This document shows positions 22,180-35,229 of a DNA stretch of 64,000 nt, piece after piece. A program made the position numbers and the translations under genes. The stretch is taken from positions 46,020,704-46,084,703 of the forward strand of contig OZ023205.1 in the NCBI GenBank assembly GCA_963995525.1, written 5' to 3'. The stretch is from Escarpia spicata (taxonomy: Eukaryota > Annelida > Polychaeta > Sabellida > Siboglinidae). Positions within the stretch are counted from its first letter, which is position 1, and each line of letters opens with the position of its first letter. The notes below the pieces were generated by a model. The model saw only the letters and a list, made by a program, of their open reading frames with translations. It made no database searches and was not told the origin of the DNA.

Positions 22180-23465
22180 ATAGGCATTGAAGGCTTCGCA
22201 GTGAAATGGCTGGAGTCTTACCTGTCGAACCGGACTCAGTCAGTGTGAATTAGTAATTAGAACTCGCATAGGACAATGATCGAGTCTGGCATTAGACAGG
22301 GGTCTGAGCTAGGCCCAATCCTCTTCTCCATCTACACTCTGCCATTGAGTGCTATCTTCAGAAGGCACAAGCTGCAATACCATCTTTATGCAGATGACGC
22401 CCAATTGTATGTTGACCTGAGTGGAACGCGGGATGGAGAAGCCGCTGATGCGGTTGACCGCATTGAGCAATGCATCGAAGAAGCGAAGCAGTGGATGTCA
22501 GACCACAATCTACTGCTGAACGAAAACAAGAACGAGGCTATTATCATCACGACACCAAATCGTAAACACCTGCATGACGTTTCGTGTGTTAGTGTATGCA
22601 GATGCAACATTGTTTCGTCACCGACCATCCACAACATCGGAATTACAATAAACTCTGGACTAACAATGTCGTCACACGTGTCACAGATATGCAAATCAGC
22701 GTACTACCACCTCTACGCAATTTTAAACTAGTCCATGCCCTGGTGACATCGCGAAAGCACCAGCACATAACACCTGTGCTGGTCGAACTCCACTGGCTTC
22801 CAGTTCGCTGGCGTATCAAGTACAAACTGCTGGTCCTTGTTTTCACGGCTTTACATGGTCTTGCTCCATCGTATATCCAAGATCTTATAATACCGTATAC
22901 GCCCATCCGCAACCTCCGATCTGCTTATCTACATCTGCTTGTAGTCCTGCGCTACCACTTAGAGGGCTACAGCAGACGGGCTTTCTCCGTGTCTGGACCT
23001 ACGCTCTGGAACGCTCTGCCAATAAACGTTCGTCAAATAGACACTTTGAATAAATTCAAAACTTGCCTTAAAACTTATCTATTTAAGCAGGCGTACTTCG
23101 ACTGAGGAACTGTCCTGTGTTTAATTTAATTTAATTAATAATCAATTAATTTATTTATATTATATTATATGTTTTAATTTATTTATTATTATTGATCTTT
23201 TAATATAATTTGATATATTATAATATATATTATTTTACTTAATAATCTTAATATTTGTGCAAATATGTCATGTATTTTAGTCACATTATATATATATATA
23301 CAATCTTGTAAATCTTAATAATTATTATATTTACCGGCATCCTTATACATATATTTTTTTACATTTGTTTCCATGTACGTTTTATAATGTGTGTACGTGC
23401 CTATGAACGGGCTGGTCCCGGAGATATGGCGCTATAGAAATGCTAATACTAATAATAATAAAATA
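22180..23465 (+). mobile_element. LINE B, 5'-truncated, plus (left)
   Basis: It starts in IGIEGFAVKWLESYLSNRTQ, then GSELGPILFSIYTLPL and HLYADDAQLYVDL (22276-22731). An internal deletion joins the thumb to KHQHITPVLVELHWLPVRW (22596-23105), which ends in a normal C-terminus SGPTLWNALP...TYLFKQ. The 3' UTR is very AT-rich and ends GGCGCTATAGAAATGCTAATAC with AAT repeats at 23440-23465. Inactive because of the deletion and frameshift. Confidence 0.8.
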
Positions 23466-23467
23466 AT

Positions 23468-23469
23468 AA

Positions 23470-23520
<51 letters not shown>

Positions 23521-23570
23521 TTGCGTGCGTGGGTGCATGCGTACGTGCGTGCGTGTGTGTGTGCGTTTTA
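23468..23570. repeat. (GT)/(GCGT) microsatellite
   Basis: Interrupted GTGC repeats directly after the LINE B tail. Mirrored at 33830-33925. Confidence 0.9.
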
Positions 23571-23689
23571 TAATAGGATCCTCAATCTCGTAACAATAAT
23601 ATATATTTCGTTATGGTTTTCACACCACATTACTGAGGCAAAAATCTGATAATTAAAAGGCGTTCTTAACTTCTTAGGTAAGTGCTTAT

Positions 23690-24005
23690 ATAGCGTAGTA
23701 TCCAGTCCTTAGCACTGCTCAAAGCACTTTACACTTTACTCCCTTGCAGACCTGCTCGATTGAACACAATCCCGACTCTCTGAGAAGCATTCAGCTACGC
23801 TGCAATTAATGTGCGAATACTATTCGTACACAAATATCACCACTGTATATAACCAGGTACTCATTCATGCAGCTGAGTGTACTGGAGTAACGTGAAGTGA
23901 ACGAACTTGCCCAAGGTTCGACACGGCAGCACAGGATTACAAACCGGATTATCTCCACTGACAGTCCGATGTTCTAGTAAATGCGCCACTGCGCCCCAGG
24001 TTATC
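23690..24005 (-). mobile_element. tRNA-derived SINE, second copy (left)
   Basis: In reverse complement it has GGCGCAGTGG near 24000, a B-box-like stretch, then the same CGAACCTTGGGCAAGTTCGTTC middle and GTAAAGTGCTTTGAGCAGT end as the copy at 20440. It is more diverged in the tRNA part. Confidence 0.7.
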
Positions 24006-24931
24006 GCTGGTTAATAACATTATTTATGTGTTGTGGACAGGTAGGTAGCTTAGCTTCATAAATAGACGAGTCCTGACACGTTTTACGAAAACAGAGCACC
24101 AGAAAATACACGCAAACACAACTCGTGTGAGCTATAATTAATCTTCCTAGGAACACAGTACTTGATATATCTCAACGTAATGTTATTAACATAACAAAGC
24201 TCTTTACACGTCAGAATAAATCGTCTTTTATCTTCGACGACGATTGCCGTGTTAACAGTCCAGTAGCTGTTACCGTCATTGTGGAGCAAGCATACGTCTC
24301 TCCACACTATTCAGTGGATGATTCCTATTAAGATAGCGTGCATTCGCACTGAATAGAGCACGGGATCGGTTTAACTATGGCACTCAGTGACAATGCCTGT
24401 GTGCGTCTTGGCTAAATTAGCTCGAGACCTCCCCTGTAAGGTTATTTAGTGTGTGCAGTCGGATTATTAGAAGTATCATCAGCAAAATACACTATATTCA
24501 TGGCCGGATTTATACTTACTGTAATAACATCTAAAACATATACAATACCTCGGTGACGACCATTTTGTATTTGTCATTATGTAGTTTATAAATGTAACCC
24601 CCATTTATTCTAACACGCAGTTTGACCAATGTATGTTGTAATATAAAGTTGCTGTTCTTGCATTTACGTCGCATCGTTTGCGCGACACTGGGTAAAAAAC
24701 GTTCCCGTTTTGCTTAACTTTGTAGATGTAAGTTGTACTAGTCAGTATCTCATTGACCCACGTCCAACGGCATGGGTATAATCTTATCACAGTTTAGCCA
24801 CCACACATTTTCTCTGTAGGACTAATTAGCATAACCTAAGTTACATAGCTGCCGTCTTTTTTGTCATGCACTCATGCTTGTCATGCTCTCTGCCGGAAAG
24901 TTGATTCCTTATATATATATGTATATGTATG

Positions 24932-24972
<41 letters not shown>

Positions 24973-26660
24973 TTCTCCAAAATGTGAACCCCCCTTAAAA
25001 TTACATCTTTAAAATGTGAACCACTAATTGTAATCCATATTTCTCAAAAGCATTAACCCCCCCCCCATAAAAGGTGTTGGATAGTGTTCAAGCATTACAA
25101 GAAATGCCAAGAAAGCCTAATTTGTGCAGATGATCAAGGGAGAACCGTTATCTATTAAGTGATCATCACTGAATATATGGGAGCCTGGCTGATGGGTGAA
25201 AACGGCAGTCACTAGAGGAATGTGTGATCCAATTAGCCATGCAGGAGGACTTCACACTATCCAAGGGTCTCCTGTTATGAAAACGCATGGGGTAACAAAT
25301 GCACAAGAAGCCAGTTTTACACCAAAAGTAAAATTATGAGTCCTAATTGTCACTGAGAGGTGACAGGTGCATACAGAATACTGGTGAATGAACAATTATG
25401 AGCACATAAATTAAGCCATATAAACTAATTCATTATTTCTCATCAGAACTCTAATAAAAAGTGAACGAAAAGTGCGGCATTTTACTTTTAGTATGCTGAT
25501 TAAAGTAACTACCGACTGTCAAAGAGGCTATTCTCAACAATCAACAACTTAAGATGTGTAGCGTGTGTATTTCTTACAAGCTGCACACCCGGTAAACAAA
25601 GTCATCTGGCTTAATACAAATCATAGTTTTCAACTATTGAGCTGGGACGCGAATTTCGCTGAATAATTGTATTTAACCAATACAAAATAAAGTTTACCTT
25701 CATCTATTTTAAAATGCGAGTGCCGATGAGAAATCGTGTAATTGTGTGGCTGTATGGTTGCCGAAATCCTGTGGTTGCTAGTTGCATGTTTGTTGTTCTC
25801 AGAAAGGAGAGCCTTATCGCTGATGAGGAGGCAAGAATGTGTGAAGGGCCTTTATTATCAATTATTATGTCCATGTCCAAGAGGACAATCATTTTTCTAA
25901 TCTTCTATTTACCGGGTGTGTTTTATAAAGGTTTGTTAATTTACTAATTTAATTATGTTTATGATAAATTATGGAACTTTTGCACATCAGAGCAGAAAAA
26001 TATAATGTATTAATTGAGTGAAAACCACATTGTAAATGTCACATTTTAATTGTTTATTCTGAAAAAAATAACTTGGACACACCCACACTCCTCGGTGTCT
26101 CGTTTATTATATTAACATGGACATATTTAAAACACCCATACTATCACTGCGTGTTGGCTTTTATTAATACAATTGGGTGTAAATTAGGCTTAATCGGGCA
26201 ACAAAATGGGACCAGTCTCCACAGACCACGTGAGTCCCATTTTGTTTGAAAACGCCCCCCAAACGACCTCGTTATGGGCATACTGGGGATACTAATGTGG
26301 TGTTTGTATATAAGTTGAAAGAATATAAGACGAAACCACATGCATGGTCCACCAATCTCACACCCACTTCATTGTTCTTCCAGTTAGAAATGTAACCTTC
26401 TGCATTATGAGCCCCCACGTGAACATGTGGGGCCCTCTGCATTGTGAAAAAAATATAACCCCAGACGAACTTGTGGCGCTCCCTAGAGTCTGAATTGGTG
26501 ATGATGAAGGATGAATAAGATATTTTTGATGCAATCCTATTTAGTTGTACACTGATTTCGTTGTCGTTTCTGTGTTATACGTATTGTATTTTTATTGCAT
26601 TTGAAGAAACATTTCTTTCTGCATTGGTAATGATAATAGCCGAGTTGTTATTTATAATAT
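24006..26660. other. Stretch without recognised gene
   Basis: Short ORFs here (for example 25714-25947) are mirrored but show no family resemblance. A TA/TG microsatellite lies at 24909-24970. Mirrored at about 30460-33390. Confidence 0.5.
24909..24970. repeat. TA/TG microsatellite (short allele)
   Basis: About 60 bp here, against more than 300 bp at the mirror site 32166-32488. Confidence 0.9.
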
Positions 26661-26667
26661 TGGTGTA

Positions 26668-26880
26668 TTAACTTGGTGTTCTCGGTTTATGGTACCGTCG
26701 ATTCCTGTCACAGTCGAACCATCTGTCAATCTTTGAAGAGTTCCCAATAATGTAACGATCACACTTCGATATCATCTCGATGTAGTTACATTCGGGTAAC
26801 GACCGTCCGTTACACACATACGAGTCAAGGACGTGATCACAATTGTATGGCTTGTGAGTTGCGATCGGATTTATGGGCAT
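26668..26880 (-). CDS. Unrecognised 70-codon ORF (left copy)
   Basis: An ATG-initiated frame with four Cys (HKPYNCDHV, CNGRSLPECNYIE, FDCDRN). The mirror copy at 30241-30453 is also open, with two replacement differences and no silent ones seen, so constraint is not supported. Host exon, transposon piece or chance. Confidence 0.2.
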   Translation of the reverse strand: MPINPIATHKPYNCDHVLDSYVCNGRSLPECNYIEMISKCDRYIIGNSSKIDRWFDCDRNRRYHKPRTPS

Positions 26881-28140
26881 TGTGTGGACATGGGTTTAAA
26901 CAAGGACATTATCAATGTGTTAGCCCCAGACATGAGTTGTTTGGAATGTGAAACTGGCAACTGAGATCAATTGTCCCTGTTTCTAATGACCGCGACTGAG
27001 CTAGCCTTGACTTGTCGCACTCACAGTGAAAACACCGCCGACGGCTCTATACCTCGACTGCCAGCTCACTGGATGTTCAGCGGTGCGTGTCATGTTCGAG
27101 TAGGCAACGCAAATAATATTATAGAGCGCCGACTTTCTTACGCTTCAGTGTTTCATATTCTACCAACCTTTTTAATCCTTAAATATTTCTTACTTACCGT
27201 GTGTTGGATTACATCACTGTTGCTGTCACAAGTCTACGAGGACATCGTCCTGATGAAGCGGTGTAACCGAAGAAACGACAAATGATTACAATTTATGTCG
27301 TTGATATGGGACCTCGCACTTGGGCACGCGTCTCATACACACGGGAGCAGTCGCTGTCACGGCCATTGAGCCAATCAGATGTGACACATAGGTATACGCG
27401 TCGTTGGCAGGTGTAGATCCAACATATATAGGGCCTAGGTACAAGTGGATGAAGCGGCGTCAGTCGAGGGGTGCAAACATATGGACTCTCTCAGAAAAGT
27501 GGAATCCTCTCAGGAATTATATGCAATTGGACCCAAACTATTGGGAGGTTGGCACACAAAACAGGGTGGGATATGATAGTTTGAGACCCCTCTCACACAC
27601 CCGCCTAAACTAAACGTAAAAACAATAAAGCGAATCGAATAATGAAATGGTACTTTTTTCGTAGAATGATTTAGGCCCCTTTTTGTCTAGAATATATACA
27701 AGCCAGTTGTGAAACACTGGTGTCATTATCTCTTACGATTATTTGAACTCTTCAACATGTTCAAGATTCAGTAACATTATTGTTCGTTAAACAGTACAAA
27801 GCCAATGCGATCTTTAAACACAAGAATCGTTTGTAACAATATAAAACCAATCGAGTGTCAAATGTAAACTAGCGCATGTTACGCCGCATTCCCTCTAACA
27901 GTTGTGACCGCAATGTTAGTAGCATCAGCAAGTGGGAAATCCGGATATAATTTCTGAACATGTACTCGGGTGTAATTGTTGCACTCATTGTTCCTTGCAG
28001 ATTACTGGGTTGCATTCTTGAGAAGTTCGATAGTAGTGGTTTGGAGATGTTCCAACATGTTGTGCTGATTTAATCACAAAAAACATCAACTAGTCGTGAA
28101 AGTACATAGGGCCTACAAAATAGTAGGCCTACTACTTCGG
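26881..28140. other. Stretch without recognised gene next to the GA repeat
   Basis: It contains the hairpin at 27246-27279 and ORFs that are not preserved in the mirror copy (27404-27613 is broken on the right). The homology with the right arm ends at about 28046. Confidence 0.5.
27246..27279 (+). ncRNA. CTGATGA...GAAA hairpin, hammerhead-like or Penelope-tail-like
   Basis: CTGATGA (27250-27256), a perfect CGGT/ACCG stem (27259-27269), then GAAA (27272-27275); CGTC and GAC flank it. Many Penelope-like elements carry such a string near the stop codon. Helix I and a cleavage site are not evident. Present in both arms. Confidence 0.3.
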
Positions 28141-28143
28141 CTT

Positions 28144-28661
<518 letters not shown>

Positions 28662-28674
28662 CAATTCAATCGAC

Positions 28675-28789
28675 ATGTTAGAATATGTCGGAGCAAAATG
28701 GCCAGGTTTCAGGACGTCGGATGCTGAGAAAAGAAGGCTTTATGTATATACTCTGTGTGTTGTGGATAAGCTAGTTGAGATTCTTATAG
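28675..28789 (+). CDS. Possible coding exon next to the gap
   Basis: It opens with ATG at 28675 and runs 38 codons plus one base to a strong donor GTAAGT (28790). The peptide includes YVGAKWPGFRTSDAEKRR and VVDKLVEILI. A 67-nt intron with a TTTTTACAG acceptor leads to 28857, where the frame continues (DALPWNMR) into the gap. Composition is unlike the surrounding repeats. No family recognised. The start could be earlier, since the frame is open back into the GA repeat. Confidence 0.4.
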
Positions 28790-28856
28790 GTAAGTTCCAG
28801 TGCATGATATTATTTTAACGAGTCTAGTTTTTGAAGAAAAAATGTTATTTTTACAG

Positions 28857-28880
28857 ATGCCTTACCGTGGAATATGAGGC
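28857..28880 (+). CDS. Start of the next possible exon, cut by the gap
   Basis: It follows the TTTTTACAG acceptor. Phase fits the preceding exon and the open frame runs into the N stretch. Confidence 0.3.
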
Positions 28881-29080
28881 NNNNNNNNNNNNNNNNNNNN
28901 NNNNNNNNNNNNNNNNNNNNNNNNNNNNNNNNNNNNNNNNNNNNNNNNNNNNNNNNNNNNNNNNNNNNNNNNNNNNNNNNNNNNNNNNNNNNNNNNNNNN
29001 NNNNNNNNNNNNNNNNNNNNNNNNNNNNNNNNNNNNNNNNNNNNNNNNNNNNNNNNNNNNNNNNNNNNNNNNNNNNNNNN
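28881..29080. other. Assembly gap of 200 N
   Basis: There are exactly 200 N, a round number typical of a scaffolder-inserted gap of unknown size. It sits at the centre of the inverted duplication, close to a 0.5-kb GA repeat on the left contig. Confidence 0.97.
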
Positions 29081-30240
29081 ACTACTAATTCGAACTTCTC
29101 AAGAAATGCAACCCAGTAATCTGCAAGGAACAATGAGTGCAACAATGACACCCGAATAATACATGTTCAGAAATTATATCCGGATTTCCCACTTGCTGAT
29201 GCTACTAACATTGCGGTCACAACTGTTAGAGGGAATGCGGCGTAACATGCGCTAGTTTATATTTGACACTCGATTGGTTTTATATTGTTACAAACGATTC
29301 TTGTGTTTAAAGATCGCATTGGCTTTGTACTGTTTGAAACAATAATGTTACTGAATCTTGAACATGTTGAAGGAGTTCAAAATAATCGTAAGAGATAATG
29401 ACACCAGTGTTTCACAACTGGCTTGTATATATTCTAGACAAAAAGGGCCTAAATCATTCTACGAAAAAGTACCATTTAATTATTCGATTCGCTTTATTGT
29501 TTTTACGTTTAGTTTAGGCGGGTGTGTGAGAGGGGTATCAAACTATCATATCCCACCTATTTTTTGTGCCAACCCCCCAATAGTTTGGGTCCAATTGCAT
29601 ATAATTCCTGAGAGAGTCCACATTTCTGAGAGAGTCCATATGTTTGCACCCCTCGACTGACGCCGCTTCATCCACTTGTACCTAGGCGCTATATATGTTG
29701 GATCTACACCTGCCAACGACGCGTATACCTATGTGTCACATTTGATTGGCTAAATAGCCGTGACAGCGACTGCTCCCGTGTGTATGAGACGCGTGCCCAA
29801 GTGCGAGGTCCCATAACATAACAACGACATAAATTGTAATCATTTGTCGTTTCTTCGGTTACACCGCTTCATCAGGACGATGTCCTCGTAGACTTGTGAC
29901 AGCAACAGTGATGTAATCCAACACACGGTAAGTAAAGACATATTTAAGTATTAAAAAGGTTGGTAGAATATGAAACACTGAAGCGTAAAGAAGTCGGCGC
30001 TCTATAATATTATTTGCGTTGCTTACTCGAACATGTCACGCACCGCTGAACATCCATTGAGGTGGCAGTCGAGGTATAGAGCGTCGGCGGTGTTTTCAGA
30101 GTGCAACAAGTCAAGGCTAGCTCAGTCGCGGTCATTAGAAACAGGGACAATTGATCTCAGTTGCCAGTTTCACATTCCAAACAACTCAAGTCTGGGGCTA
30201 ACACATTGATAATGTCCTTGTTTAAACCCATGCCCACAAA
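29081..30240. other. Right-arm start, no recognised gene
   Basis: The reverse complement of about 26881-28046. It includes the mirror of the CTGATGA hairpin near 29850-29885. Confidence 0.5.
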
Positions 30241-30453
30241 ATGCCCATAAATCCGATCGCAACTCACAAGCCATACCATTGTGATCACGTCCTTGGCTCG
30301 TATGTGTGTAACGGACGGTCGTTACCCGAATGTAACTACATCGAGATGATATCGAAGTGTGATCGTTACATTATTGGGAACTCTTCAAAGATTGACAGAT
30401 GGTTCGACTGTGACAGGAATCGACGGTATCATAAACCGAGAACACCAAGTTAA
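30241..30453 (+). CDS. Unrecognised 70-codon ORF (right copy)
   Basis: Partner of 26668-26880, with H for N and G for D at two positions. See that entry; low support as a gene. Confidence 0.2.
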   Translation: MPINPIATHKPYHCDHVLGSYVCNGRSLPECNYIEMISKCDRYIIGNSSKIDRWFDCDRNRRYHKPRTPS

Positions 30454-30459
30454 TACACC

Positions 30460-32160
30460 AATATTATAAATAACAACTCGGCTATTATCATTACCAATGC
30501 AGAAAGAAATGTTTCTTCAAATGCAATAAAAATACAATACGTATAACACAGAAACGACAACGAAATCAGTGTACAACTAAATAGGATTGCATCAAAAATA
30601 TCTTATTCATCCTTCATCATCACCAATTCAGACTCTAGGGAGCGCCACAAGTTCGTCTGGGGTTATATTTTTTTCACAATGCAGATGGCCCCACATGTTC
30701 ACGTGGGGGCTCATAATGCAGAAGGTTACATTGGAACTGGAAGAACAATGAAGTGGGTGTGAGATTGGTGGACCATGCATGTGGTTTCGTCTTATATTCT
30801 TTCAACTTATATACAAACACCACATTAGTATCGCCAGTAGGCCCATAACGAGGTCGTTTGGGGGGCGTTTTCAAAAAAAATGGGACTCACGTGGTCTGTG
30901 GAGATTGGTCCCATTTTGTTGCCCGATTAAGCCTAATTTACACCCAATTGTATTAATAAAAGCCAACACGCAGTGATAGTATGGGTGTTTTGAATATGTT
31001 CATGTTAATATTTTTTTCAGAATAAACAATTAAAATGTGATTTTACAATGTGGTTTTCACCCAATTAATACATTATATTTATCTGCTCTGATGTGCAAAA
31101 GTTCCATAATTTATCATAAACATAATTAAATTAGTAAATTAACAAACCTTTATAAAACACACCCGGTAAATAGAAGATTAGAAAAATGATTGTCCTCTTG
31201 GACATGGACATAATAATTGATAATAAAGGCCCTTCACACATTCTTGCCTCCTCATCAGCGATAAGGCTCTCCTTTCTGAGAACAACAAACATGCAACTAG
31301 CAACCACAGTATTTCGGCAACCATACAGTCACACAATTACACGATTTTTCATCGGCACTCGCATTTTAAAATAGGTGAAGGTAAACTTTATTTTGTATTG
31401 GTTAAATACAATTATTCAGCGAAATTCGCGTTCCAGCTCAATAATTGAAAATTATGATTTGTATTAAGCCAGATGACTTTGTTTACCGGGTTTGCAGCTT
31501 GTAAGAAATACACTCGCTACACATCTTAAGTTGTTGATTGTTGAAAATAGCCTCTTTGACAGCCGGTAGTTACTTTAATCAGCATACTAAAAGTAAAAAG
31601 CCGCACCTTTCGTTCACCTTTTATCAAAGTTCTGATGAGAAATAATGAATTAGCTTATATGGCTTAATTTATGTGCTCATAATTGTGAAATCAGCGTCAC
31701 CCCGTTCATTCACCAGTATTTTGTATGCACCTCTCACCTCTGAGTGACAATTAGAACTCATGATGTTATGTTTGGAGTAAAACTGGCTTCTTGTGTATTT
31801 GTTACCCCATGCGTTTTCGTAACAGGAGACCCTTGGATAGTGTGAAGTCCTCCTGCACGGCTGATTGGATGCAATGGTCCTCTGTCACACATTCCTCTAG
31901 TGACTGCCGTTTTCACACATGGCATTGGGGACAGACCCATCAGCCAGGCTCCCATACATTCAGTGATGATCACTTAATGGATAACGGTTCTCCCTTTATC
32001 ATCTGCACAAATTAGGCTTTCTTGGCATTTCTTGTAATGCTTGAACACTACCCAACACCTTTTATGAGGGGGGGGGGGGTTAACGCTTTTGAGAAATATG
32101 GAATACAATTAGTGGTTCACATTTTAAAGATGTAATTTTATGGGGGGTTCACATTTTGGA
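30460..32160. other. Stretch without recognised gene
   Basis: Mirror of about 24975-26660. Short ORFs only, none with a family signature. Confidence 0.5.
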
Positions 32161-32163
32161 GAA

Positions 32164-32489
<326 letters not shown>

Positions 32490-32491
<2 letters not shown>

Positions 32492-33385
32492 AATCAACTT
32501 TCCGGCAGAAAGCATGACATGCATGAGTGCATGAAAAAAAATACGGCAGCCATGTAACTTAGGTTATGCTAATTAGTCCTACAGAGAAATTGTGTGGTGG
32601 CTAAACTGTGATAAGATTATACCCATGCCGTTGGATGTGGGTCAATGAGATACTGACTAGTACAACAACATCTACAAAGTTAAGCAAAACGGGAGCGTTT
32701 TTTACCCAGTGTCGCGCAAACGATGCGACGTAAATGCAAGAACAGGAACTTTATATTACAACACACATTGGTCAAACTGCGTGTTAGAATAAATGGGGGT
32801 TACATTTATAAACTACATAATGACAAATACAAAATGGTCGTCACCGAGGTATTGTAGATGTTTTAGATGTTATTACAGTAAGTATAAATCCGGCTATGAA
32901 TATAGTGTATTTTGCTGATGATACTTCTAATAATCCGACTGCACACACTAAATAACCTTACAGGGGAGGTCTCGAGGTAATTCAACCAAGATGCACACAG
33001 GCATTGTCACTGAGTGCCATAGTTAAACCGATCCCGTGCTCTATTCAGTGCGAATGCACGCTATCTTAATAGGAATCATCCATTGAATAGTGTGGAGAGA
33101 CGTATGTTTGCTCCACAATGACGGTAACAGCTACTGGACTGTTAACACGGCAATCGTCGTCGAAGATAAAAGACGATTTATTCTGACGTGTAAAGAGCTT
33201 TGTTATGTTAATAACATTACGTTGAGATATATCAAGTACTGTGTTCCTAGGAAGATTAATTAGAGCTCACACGAGTTGCGTTTGCGTGTATTTTCGGGTG
33301 CTCTGTTTTCGTAAAACGTGTCAGGACTCGTCTATTTATGAAGCTAAGCCACCTGTCCACAGCACATAAATAATGTTATTAACCA
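32490..33385. other. Stretch without recognised gene
   Basis: Mirror of about 24010-24905; no conserved frame. Confidence 0.5.
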
Positions 33386-33389
33386 GCGA

Positions 33390-33725
33390 TAACCTGGAGC
33401 GCAGTGGCGCATTTACTAGAACATCGGACTGTCAGTGGAGATAATCCGGTTTGTAATCCTGTGCTGCCGTGTCGAACCTTGGGCAAGTTCGTTCACTTCA
33501 CGTTACTCCAGTACACTCAGCTGCATGAATGAGTACCTGGTTATATACAGTGGTGATATTTGTGTACGAATAGTATTCGCACATTAATTGCAGCGTGGCT
33601 GAATGCTTCTCAGAGAGTCGGGATTGTGTTCAATCGAGCAGGTCTGCAAGGGAGTAAAGTGTAAAGTGCTTTGAGCAGTGCCAAGGACTGGATACTACGC
33701 TATATAAGCACTTACCTAAGAAGTT
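33390..33725 (+). mobile_element. tRNA-derived SINE (right partner of 23690-24005)
   Basis: It reads GCGCAGTGGCGC, then CGAACCTTGGGCAAGTTCGTTC and GTAAAGTGCTTTGAGCAGTGCC in plus orientation. Confidence 0.7.
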
Positions 33726-33829
33726 AAGAACGCCTTTTAATTATCAGATTTTTGCCTCAGTAATGTGGTGTGAAAACCATAACGAAATATATATTATTGT
33801 TACGAGATTGAGGATCCTATTATAAAACG

Positions 33830-33925
33830 CACACACACACACACACGCACACACGCACACACGCACGCACGCACGCACGCACGCACGCCCGCACGCAAGC
33901 ACGCACGCACGCACGCACACACACA
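33830..33925. repeat. (CA)/(GCAC) microsatellite
   Basis: Mirror of 23468-23570. Confidence 0.9.
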
Positions 33926-33929
33926 TTAT

Positions 33930-35215
33930 TATTTTATTATTATTAGCATTTCTATAGCGCCATATCTCCGGGACCAGCCCGTTCATAGGCACGTACACAC
34001 ATTATAAAACGTACATGGAAACAAATGTAAAAAAATATATATATATAAGGATGCCGGTAAATATAATAATTATTAAGATTTACAAGATTGTATATATATA
34101 TAATGTGACTAAAATACATGACATATTTGCACAAATATTAAGATTATTAAGTAAAATAATATATATTATAATATATCAAATTATATTAAAAGATAAATAA
34201 TAATAAATAAATTAAAACATATTATATAATATAAATAAATTAATTGATTATTAATTAAATTAAATTAAACACAGGACAGTTCCTCAGTCGAAGTACGCCT
34301 GCTTAAATAGATAAGTTTTAAGGCAAGTTTTGAATTTATTCAAAGTGTCTATTTGACGAACGTTTATTGGCAGAGCGTTCCAGACACGGAGAAAGCCCGT
34401 CTGCTGTAGCCCTCTAAGTGGTAGCGCAGGACTACAAGCAGATGTAGATAAGCAGATCGGAGGTTGCGGATGGGCGTATACGGTATTATAAGATCTTGGA
34501 TATACGATGGAGCAAGACCATGTAAAGCCGTGAAAACAAGGACCAGCAGTTTGTACTGGATACGCCAGCGAACTGGAAGCTAGTGGAGTTCGACCAGCAC
34601 AGGTGTTATGTGCTGGTGCTTTCGCGATGTCACCAGGGCATGGACTAGTTTAAAATTGCGTAGAGGTGGTAGTACGCTGATTTGCACATCCGTGACACGT
34701 GTGACGACATTGTTAGTCCAGAGTTTATTTTAATCCCGATGTTGTGGATGGTCGGTGACGAAACAATGTTGCATCTGCATACACTAACACACAAAACGTC
34801 ATGCAGGTGTTTACGATTTGGTGTCGTGATGATAATAGCCTCGTTCTTGTTTTCGTTCAGCAGTAGATTGTGGTCTGACATCCACTGCTTCGCTTCTTCG
34901 ATGCATTGCTCGATGCGGTCAACCGCATCAGCGGCTTCTCCATCCCGCGTTCCACTCAGGTCAACATACAGTTGGGCGTCATCTGCATAAAGATGGTATT
35001 GCAGCTTGTGCCTTCTGAAGATAGCACTCAATGGCAGAGTGTAGATGGAGAAGAGGATTGGGCCTAGCTCAGACCCCTGTGGGATGCCAGACTCGATCAA
35101 TGTTCTATGTGAGTTGTGACCACTAATTCACACTGACTGAGTCCGGTTCGACAGGTAAGACTCCAGCCATTTCAATGCGAAGCCTTCAATGCCTATGCTG
35201 CGGACATACACACAC
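33930..35215 (-). mobile_element. LINE B, 5'-truncated (right copy)
   Basis: Mirror of 22180-23465. The 34645-35100 frame holds GPILFSIYTLPL and LYADDAQLY. The C-terminal part lies at 34270-34640 with the same internal deletion. Here GIPQGSELG is kept where the left has GIRQGSELG, so the right copy has the more usual RT residue. Confidence 0.8.
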
Positions 35216-35229
35216 GGCACTTTATTTAA

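Larger units (their letters stand above)
1776..28046. repeat. Left arm of a giant inverted duplication
   Basis: Read as reverse complement, this arm matches 29081 to about 59455 in the same order. Examples are the HEPN exons at 9109-9606 and 51841-52338, the CR1 ORF1 at 11858 and 49280, and the short ORF at 18515 and 43199. The mirror-coordinate sum drifts from about 57.1 kb near the centre to about 61.9 kb outward because of arm-specific indels, chiefly the Gypsy insertion. The outer limit is where the LINE at 1-1775 replaces sequence still present on the right, so homology probably continues beyond the window. The arms are similar but not identical, consistent with haplotypes or an old duplication. 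Confidence 0.95.

Noticed and set aside
27404..27613. 69-codon ORF MAGVDPTYIG...
   Set aside because: The mirror copy contains indels that break the frame; not supported as coding.
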